Of a stretch of 64,000 nucleotides of DNA, positions 17,903-25,401 are shown in pieces. Location of the stretch: positions 682,001 to 746,000 of the forward strand of contig NZ_AUFF01000001.1 of the NCBI RefSeq assembly GCF_000426365.1, in the 5' to 3' direction. The stretch's first letter is position 1, and the number at the start of each line of letters is the position of its first letter. The translations under genes were made by a program, and so were the position numbers. Origin of the DNA: Arenimonas composti TR7-09 = DSM 18010 (GTDB lineage: Bacteria > Pseudomonadota > Gammaproteobacteria > Xanthomonadales > Xanthomonadaceae). Below the pieces are notes generated by a model. It was not told where the DNA came from. It saw only the letters and a list, made by a program, of their open reading frames with translations, and did not search any database.

Positions 17903-18243
17903 ATCGGTTCGCGAGATAACGTCCTGATTTCGCTGGAGCTTGGCCGAAAACCAACCCCGCGAATCCCGAGGAACCGCTACCACACCCCACGGGGGTGACC
18001 ATGTTAGCCGGTGCCGGAGGCGGTCGGATATCGCCGCGCACCCGCGGGTGGCGCGAACACCGGAACCCGCCAGGCGTGTTCCGGGCCCCCAGACCGACTT
18101 ACAAGCAAGCGCTCCCGCGGGTACGCCCGAGGTACTGAAGCGCTGGAAGTTCCTGCCAGGCCCGGCTGCGCGTGCGCACCGGGTCGGAAACACCGGTGCG
18201 GACCCCGGCGTTCCTCGCGGTAAGAGCGCGTGAGGAATCCACA
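17885..18243. promoter_or_regulatory. Non-coding rluC-rne divergent region and rne 5' leader
   Basis: This is the only stretch over 300 bases without a gene. It separates the divergent rluC and rne. On the plus strand it is a GC-rich leader of about 335 nt that contains the CCCCACGGGGG hairpin near 17985-17996 and ends GAGGAATCCACA just before the rne ATG. In E. coli the equivalent rne leader is about 361 nt and carries the hairpins by which RNase E limits its own mRNA; similar autoregulation is plausible here. No conserved reading frame was seen in it. Confidence 0.6.
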
Positions 18244-21200
18244 ATGAAGCGCATGCTGATCAATGCCACGCAGGCCGAAGAACTGCGCGTGGCGATCGTC
18301 GATGGCCAGAACCTCTACGACATCGACATCGAGCAGCCCTCGAAGGAACAGAAGAAGTCCAACATCTACAAGGGCCGCATCGTCCGGCTCGAGCCGTCCC
18401 TCGAGGCGGCCTTCGTGGACTACGGCGGCGAGCGCCACGGCTTCCTGCCGCTGAAGGAAATCTCCCGCGACTACTTCGTCCCCGGCGTCGACCCGAACAA
18501 GGCCGGCCTGAAGGAGTACCTGCGCGAAGGCCAGGAAGTCGTGGTCCAGGTCGACAAGGAGGAGCGCGGCAACAAGGGCGCCGCCCTGACCACCTTCATC
18601 TCGCTGGCCGGCCGCTACATGGTGCTGATGCCGAATTCGCCGACCGCCGGCGGCGTCTCGCGCCGGGTCGAGGGCGACGACCGCGCCGCCCTCAAGGAGG
18701 CGATGGACGCGCTGACGATCCCGGAGGACATGGGCGTCATCATCCGCACCGCCGGCGTCGGCCGCGACGCCGAAGAGCTGCAGTGGGACCTCGACAACCT
18801 GCTGAACATCTGGCGCGCGATCACCGAGAAGGCCCTCGCCCGCCCCGCCCCGTTCCTGATCTACCAGGAATCGCGGCTGATCATCCGCGCCCTGCGCGAC
18901 TACCTGCGCAACGACATCGGCGAGATCCTGGTCGACACCCAGGCGATGTACGACGAGGCCCGCGAGTACATGCAGGCCTTCGTGCCGCAGCACCTGCGCA
19001 AGCTCAAGCACTACACCGACGACGTTCCGCTGTTCAACCGCTACCAGATCGAATCGCAGATCGAGGCGGCCTACGAGCGCCAGGTCCGCCTGCCGTCCGG
19101 CGGCAGCATCGTCATCGACCAGACCGAGGCGCTGACCGCCATCGACGTGAACTCCTCGCGCGCCACCAAGGGCAGCGACATCGAGGAGACCGCGTTCAAC
19201 ACCAACGTCGAGGCCGCCGAAGAGGTGGCCCGGCAGATGCGCCTGCGCGACCTCGGCGGCCTGGTGGTCATCGACTTCATCGACATGTCCTCGGGCAAGC
19301 ACCAGCGCCAGGTCGAGGAGCGGCTGGCGCAGGCCCTGAAGCAGGACCGCGCCCGCGTGCAGCAGGGCCGCATCTCCCGCTTCGGCCTGCTCGAGATGAG
19401 CCGCCAGCGCCTGCGCCCCAGCCTCGGCGAGTCCAGCCAGATCGTCTGCCCGCGCTGCGAGGGCCACGGCCGCATGCGCAGCGTCGAATCGCTGTCGCTG
19501 TCGATCCTGCGCCTGGCCGAAGAGCACGCGATGAAGGAGAACACCGGGCAGGTGCTGGTGCAGGCGCCGCCGGAGATCGCCAACTTCCTGCTCAACGAGA
19601 AGCGCCGCGCGCTGGTCGAGATCGAGCAGCGCCACGACGCCCCGGTGATCGTGGTGGCCGACGACCAGCTCGAGTCGCCGCACTTCAACATTTCCCGGGT
19701 GCGCGGCAACGAGCTGGGCGAAGAGACCAGCAAGCCCAGCTACCACCGCACCACCCCCCGCAAGCTGGCGGTGCACGCGCTGACCAAGGCGCACATCAAC
19801 GTGCCCGAGCTGCCGGCGGTGACCGCGGTGAAACCGCCGAATCCGGCACCGGTCCGCGAGGAACCGGTCGTCGTCGAGGCGCCGGCGCCCGCGCCGGTCG
19901 TGGTGGCGGCGCCGTTCGTGAAGCGCGGCTTCTGGGATCGCCTGAAGGCGCTGTTCCTCGGCGACCAGGAGCCGGTCGCGGTGGCGGCGCCGGCTGGCGG
20001 CAACCGCAACGCCCAGGGCGAGCGCGGCGAACGCGGTGAGCGCGGCAACAACCGCCGCGACCGTGGCCGCGACCGCGACGAGCGCGGTGCCCGCCGCGAC
20101 CGTGGCGACCGTGGCGGCCGCGACGAGCGCGGCAACCGCGGCAACGGCAATGCCGCGTCCGCCGCCGCGAACGCCGGCAACAACACCGGCAAGAATGCGC
20201 AGAAGCAGGCGCAGGCGCCGAAACCGGAGCGCAGCGAGGAGCAGCGCAAGCTCGACGAGGTCCGCCGGCTCGAAGCGCAGGTGCGGCGCGAGGAACAGCA
20301 GCGCAAGGAAGCCGAGCGTCGCGAACAGCAGCGCCTCGAGAACCAGAAGCGCGAAGCCGAACGCCGCGAGGCGCGGGCTGCCCGCCAGGCCGCCGCGGCG
20401 GCTGCGGGTGCCGCCGGCGACGCCGTGGCGACGTCCGCCGATGAGGCGAGCCCGGTCGTTGCCGCCGACATCCCGGTCGCCGCGCCGGTGGGCGCCGACG
20501 CCGCCGCCGAGGGCATGGCCGCCGCACCGGTCACCGATGCCGCCGGCGAGACGCCGGCCGCGGGTGCCGAGGGCGAAGGCAGCGGCCGTCGCCGCCGCGG
20601 GCGTCGCGGTGGTCGCCGCCGTCGTCGTGGCGAAGCCGGTGCTGCCGAGGGCAATGCCGAGGGCGGCGCCAGCCACGACGTCGACGACGAGGACGCGGAG
20701 CCGGTCGACAACGAACCCCGCAGCGCGGTGCCGACCGTGACCGCCGCCGAGTCCGATTTCGACGACCTGCCCGCGCCGACGCCGGTCCCGGCGGCCGCGC
20801 CGGTGGTGCTGCCTGCGGCGACGGCATTCGCCGCCGAAGCGGTCCAGCCGGAAGCGCTGAAGGCCGAAAGCGCTGCGGCCGTGACTGCGGCAGCCGAGAT
20901 CCCGACAGTCGAGACCCCGGCGGTCGAGGCCCCCGCGGTCGAAGCGGCGACCGTCGCCGCGAGCACGGCGGTCGAAACGCCGGTCGCGGAAGCGACGCCG
21001 AGCCCCGCGATCGAGCCCGCGCTCGAGCCCACGGCCGCGGCCCCGGCTCAGACGCCGGTCGCCGAAACCCCGGCGCCGGCCTTCCAGCTGACCCCGCCCG
21101 GACCGAGCGCGCCGGTGCAGCCGAGCCTGATTCCGGAAGAGGCCGCGAGCCCGGGCCGCATCGCCGCGATCCCGACTGGTGCCGCCAATCCGTTCGCCGA

Positions 21201-21369
21201 CCACACCCCGGACCAGCTCGAACTGCCGCCACCGGCGGAAGCGGCGCAGCTGGAAGCGGTCGCCGACCTGGTGGAAGAACTGCCGGCGCAGACGCTGGCG
21301 GCGATCGCCGCCGAGCCGGTCGACCCGGCGCCGGAAGGCGGCGACGAGGCCGCCAACCGCAGCGCCTGA
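18244..21369 (+). CDS. rne: Ribonuclease E
   Basis: A 1041-residue endoribonuclease and degradosome scaffold. The catalytic half begins MKRMLINATQAEELRVAIVDG, carries the S1 domain (IYKGRIVRLEPSLEAAFVDYG core) and has the two metal-binding aspartates at D301 (ALTAIDVNSS) and D344 (VVIDFID), offset by two from E. coli D303 and D346. The zinc-link cysteines are C402 and C405 (CPRCEGHG). From about residue 520 the tail is disordered: an RG/RDRG-rich block, a Glu/Arg coiled-coil-like block (RREEQQRKEAERREQQ), a second arginine block and a long Ala/Pro/Glu end. GAGG precedes the ATG. Confidence 0.97.
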   Translation: MKRMLINATQAEELRVAIVDGQNLYDIDIEQPSKEQKKSNIYKGRIVRLEPSLEAAFVDYGGERHGFLPLKEISRDYFVPGVDPNKAGLKEYLREGQEVVVQVDKEERGNKGAALTTFISLAGRYMVLMPNSPTAGGVSRRVEGDDRAALKEAMDALTIPEDMGVIIRTAGVGRDAEELQWDLDNLLNIWRAITEKALARPAPFLIYQESRLIIRALRDYLRNDIGEILVDTQAMYDEAREYMQAFVPQHLRKLKHYTDDVPLFNRYQIESQIEAAYERQVRLPSGGSIVIDQTEALTAIDVNSSRATKGSDIEETAFNTNVEAAEEVARQMRLRDLGGLVVIDFIDMSSGKHQRQVEERLAQALKQDRARVQQGRISRFGLLEMSRQRLRPSLGESSQIVCPRCEGHGRMRSVESLSLSILRLAEEHAMKENTGQVLVQAPPEIANFLLNEKRRALVEIEQRHDAPVIVVADDQLESPHFNISRVRGNELGEETSKPSYHRTTPRKLAVHALTKAHINVPELPAVTAVKPPNPAPVREEPVVVEAPAPAPVVVAAPFVKRGFWDRLKALFLGDQEPVAVAAPAGGNRNAQGERGERGERGNNRRDRGRDRDERGARRDRGDRGGRDERGNRGNGNAASAAANAGNNTGKNAQKQAQAPKPERSEEQRKLDEVRRLEAQVRREEQQRKEAERREQQRLENQKREAERREARAARQAAAAAAGAAGDAVATSADEASPVVAADIPVAAPVGADAAAEGMAAAPVTDAAGETPAAGAEGEGSGRRRRGRRGGRRRRRGEAGAAEGNAEGGASHDVDDEDAEPVDNEPRSAVPTVTAAESDFDDLPAPTPVPAAAPVVLPAATAFAAEAVQPEALKAESAAAVTAAAEIPTVETPAVEAPAVEAATVAASTAVETPVAEATPSPAIEPALEPTAAAPAQTPVAETPAPAFQLTPPGPSAPVQPSLIPEEAASPGRIAAIPTGAANPFADHTPDQLELPPPAEAAQLEAVADLVEELPAQTLAAIAAEPVDPAPEGGDEAANRSA

Positions 21370-21390
21370 TCCACCGGCGCAGGCAGGCCG

Positions 21391-21414
21391 AAGGGGCGCC
21401 GCGAGGCGCCCCTT
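21391..21414. terminator. Hairpin after rne
   Basis: A 10-bp stem, AAGGGGCGCC with GGCGCCCCTT, and a GCGA loop, followed by CCGCTTTC. It lies between the rne stop and the end of the convergent response-regulator gene and could serve both. Confidence 0.75.
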
Positions 21415-21420
21415 CCGCTT

Positions 21421-22065
21421 TCAGATCGTGTACGCCGGCTCCGAGACGCCGTGCATCTGCGCGAGCCGCGCCAGCGCGACGTTGTCGCGGATGCCGAGCT
21501 TCTCGTAGAGCCGGTACTTGTGGGTGGCGACCGTCTTGCCGCTGAGACTCAGGCGCTTGCCGATCTCTTCCATGCGCATGCCGGTGCACAACAGGCGCGC
21601 GACCTCGAGTTCGCGCGGCGACAACCGGTCGAACGGCGAGCCGTCCCCGTCCAGCCGCGCCAGTGCCAGCTTCTGCGCGACGTGGCTGGCGAGGTAGCGA
21701 CGGCCCCGTGCGACCTCGCGCACCGCGATCACCAGCTCCTGCGCGTCGCAGCCCTTGCCGACGTAACCGCCGGCACCGGCCTCGAGCAGGCGTCGCGGCA
21801 GCGGCCCCTCCTCCTGCACCGACACGATCAGCACGCGCGGGCCATCGGCGGCACGCACGAGGCGTTCGGTGACGTCCAGCCCGCTGATGCCCGGCAGGTG
21901 CAGGTCGCAGATGACGACGTCCGGCTTGAGCCGGCGTATCGCCACCAGGCCGTCCTCGCCGGAGCCGGCCTCACCGATCACGTCGAAGCCGGGTTCCTTC
22001 TGCAGGATGAGCCGATACCCGGCGCGGACGAGCGCGTGGTCGTCGACGATGAAGATGCGGATCAT
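21421..22065 (-). CDS. Two-component response regulator, NarL/LuxR type
   Basis: A 214-residue regulator. The receiver domain has the acidic pair in IVDDHALVRAG, the phosphoacceptor aspartate in VVICDLHLPG (D54) and the lysine in GYVGKGCD. The C-terminal LuxR-type helix-turn-helix is LSPRELEVARLL then EIGKRLSLSGKTVATHKYRLYEKLGI. It resembles UvrY/GacA-type regulators, but no histidine kinase gene is adjacent, so the partner is unknown. A very strong ribosome site (GGGGAGGTGA) precedes the ATG. Confidence 0.9.
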   Translation of the reverse strand: MIRIFIVDDHALVRAGYRLILQKEPGFDVIGEAGSGEDGLVAIRRLKPDVVICDLHLPGISGLDVTERLVRAADGPRVLIVSVQEEGPLPRRLLEAGAGGYVGKGCDAQELVIAVREVARGRRYLASHVAQKLALARLDGDGSPFDRLSPRELEVARLLCTGMRMEEIGKRLSLSGKTVATHKYRLYEKLGIRDNVALARLAQMHGVSEPAYTI

Positions 22066-22273
22066 GCGTCACCTCCCCTGGTGTGCCCCATGCTGCGTGC
22101 CCGCGGGGACGGCGAAAAGCCGATCCGGGGACGCGCGAACGTAGGAAAACAGAGTAGCCGCGGGTCCTCGCTCCCACTCGCCGCACGCGTGGAAATGGCC
22201 GTATCCGCCTGCTGTTCCTAACCACGTCAGCGCTGCTGAGGAAATGCGCCGCTGCGGCGCCGGAGGCACGCCG

Positions 22274-23287
22274 ATGGCGGCAAGATTCCGGGCCCAGCCC
22301 CCGGAGCCCGCCGTGGCCGACGCCGACATCCGCAGCCTCTCCGCGACGCCATCGGCGACCTGGCGTGCGCTCGTGCGGGCGCTGGCGCTGCCGGTTCTGC
22401 TGGCGATCGCGGTGTGGCTGCCGATACACGCGGTGACGGCGCTCGACGGCGACCACCATGCGCTGGTCTGGATCGACGGCCCGCCCGACGTGCTCGCGCA
22501 GGCGGCGGAACACGCCGCGAGCGACCGCCACTTCAGCGGTGGCCCCGCCACCCACGGCGCCGATACCCTGCCGGCCGGCTGCACCGACACCGCGATCGCC
22601 CTGCACTTCGAGGCCCGCCGCGACGACCTGTCGCAGGCCACCCTGCGCGCGCTCGAGGAACTGGCGGTGGCCTCCGGCGCGCAGGTGTGCGCGAGCCAGC
22701 GCTTCGTGCTGAACGTGCCGGCGCGGCCGCAGCACGAGACCGAACGCTGGCTGTTCGGCGAACTCTGGCAGGTGCTCGTGCTACTGGTGCTGCCGGCGGG
22801 TCTCGTCGTGCTCGCCTACGCCGCGCCCTTCGGCGCCCCGGCGCTGGCGCGGCTGCGCGCGGAAATGCCCTCGCCCTGGCTGCAGCCGCTGTGGCTGGCG
22901 GGTGCCGGGGCAGTGCTGGTCGCGACCCTCGCCGCGTGGGCGAGCTCGGGCCTGATCCCGGTGCTCGAACGGCCGGCCGTCAGCGGCCTGTCGCCGGCGT
23001 TCGCGCTGGCCGAGCTGGCCCTGCTGCCGCTCCTGCAGCAACTGGTATTCCGTACCTGGCTGTTCGCGCAGCTGCGCCCGCACCTGTCGCCGGCGGCGGT
23101 CGCCGCGATCGCGATCGCTGCGCAGCTGCTCGCCGCGCAGCCCTTCGACCTCGAGAGCGCGCTGTTCGCGACCGGGCTGACGCTGGCCTGCACCGGACTC
23201 TACCTGCGCAGCCGCGAATGGCTGCCGCCGGTGCTGCTGCACGCGCTCGCCGTCGCCCTGCTCGACGCACGCCTGATCGCCGGCTGA
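22274..23287 (+). CDS. CPBP/Abi-like membrane protein with lost catalytic residues
   Basis: A 337-residue protein with one N-terminal membrane helix, a periplasmic domain of roughly 120 residues with two cysteines, then about six membrane helices. The last part has the outline of a CPBP (Abi) intramembrane protease, but the EExxxR motif is QQLVFR and HxxxN is HALAV, so two glutamates, the second histidine region and the asparagine are gone. It is probably not a protease. GGAGG seven bases ahead supports ATG 22274 over 22244. It is divergent from the response regulator. Confidence 0.65.
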   Translation: MAARFRAQPPEPAVADADIRSLSATPSATWRALVRALALPVLLAIAVWLPIHAVTALDGDHHALVWIDGPPDVLAQAAEHAASDRHFSGGPATHGADTLPAGCTDTAIALHFEARRDDLSQATLRALEELAVASGAQVCASQRFVLNVPARPQHETERWLFGELWQVLVLLVLPAGLVVLAYAAPFGAPALARLRAEMPSPWLQPLWLAGAGAVLVATLAAWASSGLIPVLERPAVSGLSPAFALAELALLPLLQQLVFRTWLFAQLRPHLSPAAVAAIAIAAQLLAAQPFDLESALFATGLTLACTGLYLRSREWLPPVLLHALAVALLDARLIAG

Positions 23288-23366
23288 CCGGGCCCGGGGC
23301 GCGGCTCCACCTCACGTCCACCTCGCGCCGCCCAGACTCCCGCCATTCCGCAGCGAGGCTGGGCCC

Positions 23367-24134
23367 ATGGACTTCACCGGCAAGGTGGTGATCGCGACCG
23401 GCGCTGCGTCCGGCATCGGCGAGGCGACCGCGCGGCTCTTCTCCCGCCACGGCGCCACGGTGGTGCTGGTCGACAAGGCCGGCGAGCGGCTGCAGCAGGT
23501 CGCGTCGTCGTTTCCGCCCGAGCGCACGCGCTGGCGCGTGCTCGACGTCGCCGACCGGCGCGCGGTCGAACGTCTGGTCGCCGACACCAGCCGCCGGCTC
23601 GGTGGCCTGGACGTGCTGTTCAACAACGCCGGCGAATACGCCGAGGGGGATGCCGAGGACGTCGGTTTCGACGAATGGGAGCGCCTGTTCGCGGTCGACG
23701 TGTCCGCGGTGCTCTACGCCTGCCGCGCCGCCCTGCCGCACCTGAAGAAGCGCCGCGGCAACATCGTCAACACCGCCTCGATGAGCGGCCTCGGCGGCGA
23801 CCGCGGCCAGGTCGCCTACTCCGCGGCCAAGGGCGCGCTGGTCAACCTGACCCGCTGCCTGGCGATCGACCACGCCCGCGACGGCGTCCGCGTCAATGCG
23901 GTCTGTCCATCCTTCACCCGCACCCGCATGACCACGAAGGACGAGCGTAACCCGAGGATGGTGCGCGCCTTCCTCGACCGCATGCCGATGGGCCGGCTCG
24001 GCGAAGCCGAGGACGTCGCGAAGGTCGTGCTGTTCCTCGCCAGCGACTGGGCCGGCTTCGTGACCGGGGTGAACCTGCCGGTCGACGGCGGCCTGAGCGC
24101 CTCGAACGGCCACCCGCTGTTCGAACTGCCATGA
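23367..24134 (+). CDS. SDR family oxidoreductase
   Basis: A 255-residue classical short-chain dehydrogenase. The nucleotide motif TGAASGIGEA is at residues 11-20, NNAG near 90, the catalytic serine in NTASMSG, and YSAAK gives the Tyr/Lys pair. The PVDGGLSASNGHP ending is normal for the family. Substrate unknown. Its stop overlaps the next start (ATGA), tying it to a cysteine hydrolase and then to the oxidase genes, so a link to quinone or respiratory metabolism is possible but unproven. Confidence 0.92.
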   Translation: MDFTGKVVIATGAASGIGEATARLFSRHGATVVLVDKAGERLQQVASSFPPERTRWRVLDVADRRAVERLVADTSRRLGGLDVLFNNAGEYAEGDAEDVGFDEWERLFAVDVSAVLYACRAALPHLKKRRGNIVNTASMSGLGGDRGQVAYSAAKGALVNLTRCLAIDHARDGVRVNAVCPSFTRTRMTTKDERNPRMVRAFLDRMPMGRLGEAEDVAKVVLFLASDWAGFVTGVNLPVDGGLSASNGHPLFELP

Positions 24135-24706
24135 CTGCGCCGCCGCGCAGCGCCCTGCTGCTGATCGACCTGATCAACCTGTTCGATTTCGAGGGTGGCA
24201 CCGCGCTGGCACGTGCGGCGGAGGCGACGCTGCCGGCGCTGCAGCGCCTGGTCCAGCGATTTCGCGCGGGCGGCGCGCCGGTGATCTACGCCAACGACAA
24301 TTTCGCGCACTGGCAGATGGACTTCCGCGAACTCGTCGCGACGTGCTGCCATCCGCAGGCGCGCGGCGCTGCGATCGCCACCGCGCTGGCGCCGATGCCC
24401 GGCGACTACTTCATCCTCAAGCCCAAGCACTCCGCGTTCCTGGCGACGCCACTGCCGGTGCTGCTGGCGAAGCTGGACGTGCGCCGTCTGGTGCTGGCCG
24501 GCGTCGCAGCCGATGCCTGCGTGCTCGCCACCGCCGTCGACGCCAATGCCCGCGAGTTCGAGGTCGTGGTGCCGCGCGACGCGGTCGCCTCGCGCACGCC
24601 GGCGCTGCGCGACACCGCGCTCGACCTGCTGCAGCGCTCGCGCGCGGCGAAGGTCACGACGGCCGCGCGCATCCGCCTTCCCGCCGGTAGCGGAGCGGGC
24701 AGCTGA
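24131..24706 (+). CDS. Isochorismatase-like cysteine hydrolase
   Basis: A 191-residue member of the isochorismatase/nicotinamidase superfamily. The triad is visible: D in LLLIDLINLF (residue 12), K in FILKPKHSAF and C in GVAADACVLAT. It overlaps the SDR gene by four bases and the oxidase subunit II start by one (TGATG), so it is part of that operon. The substrate, an amide or a vinyl ether, cannot be told from sequence. Confidence 0.9.
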   Translation: MTAPPRSALLLIDLINLFDFEGGTALARAAEATLPALQRLVQRFRAGGAPVIYANDNFAHWQMDFRELVATCCHPQARGAAIATALAPMPGDYFILKPKHSAFLATPLPVLLAKLDVRRLVLAGVAADACVLATAVDANAREFEVVVPRDAVASRTPALRDTALDLLQRSRAAKVTTAARIRLPAGSGAGS

Positions 24707-25401
24707 TGCGGCGGCGGCCGGCGGCCATCGCCTGCGGGGTCGCGGCCCTGTTCGCGGGCGCCTGTGCCGGCCCGCAGTCGAGCCTCGATCCCGCCGGTCC
24801 ATCGGCGGCGACGATCGCCGATCTCTGGTGGCTGATGGCGGTCGGCGCCATCGGCGTCTGGCTGCTGGTGATGGCCTTGCTGCTGATCGCACTGCGCCGC
24901 AGTGGCGACGAGGCGGCGGCGCGACCGAAGCTCTTCATCCTCGGCGGCGGCGTGGTGTTGCCGACGGTGGTGCTGGCGGCGCTGCTGGTGCACGGCGCGC
25001 TCGCTGCCGACCGCATCACCGGCCGTGGCAGCGAGGTCGCGCAGGTGATCGAGGTCGTCGCACGGCAGTGGCAATGGGAATTCCGCCATCTCGACACCGA
25101 CGGCCACGTGCGCGCCATCCGCGTCGACGAGCTGCACCTGCCCCGCGGCCGCCTGGTCGAATTCCGGGTGCGCAGCGAGGACGTGATCCACTCGTTCTGG
25201 ATCCCGCGCCTGGGCGGCAAGATCGACGCGATCCCCGGGGTCGTCAACACGATCCGCCTGCGCGCCGACGGCGACGGCGCGGTCCGCGGCCAGTGCGCCG
25301 AGTTCTGCGGCCGCGAGCACGCGACGATGGCCTTCCCGGTGCGCGTGCTCGCCGCCGACGAGTACGCGGCCTGGCTCGCCGCCGGCGGGGACGCCCGGTG
25401 A
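24706..25401 (+). CDS. coxB: Cytochrome c oxidase subunit II
   Basis: A 231-residue subunit II with a probable lipobox (ALFAGACAG, Cys near residue 20), two membrane helices and a cupredoxin domain. The binuclear CuA ligands are seen in VIHSFWIP and in GQCAEFCGREHATM (C197, C201, H205, M208). ARQWQWEF is the aromatic electron-entry patch. There is no fused cytochrome c domain. It receives electrons from cytochrome c for the fused subunit I-III encoded next, whose GTG start overlaps its stop (GTGA). Confidence 0.95.
   Translation: MRRRPAAIACGVAALFAGACAGPQSSLDPAGPSAATIADLWWLMAVGAIGVWLLVMALLLIALRRSGDEAAARPKLFILGGGVVLPTVVLAALLVHGALAADRITGRGSEVAQVIEVVARQWQWEFRHLDTDGHVRAIRVDELHLPRGRLVEFRVRSEDVIHSFWIPRLGGKIDAIPGVVNTIRLRADGDGAVRGQCAEFCGREHATMAFPVRVLAADEYAAWLAAGGDAR

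Noticed and set aside
18004-21204. Long antisense frame opposite rne
   Set aside because: Same cause: low-complexity Ala/Gly/Arg sequence without motifs, opposite a complete RNase E.
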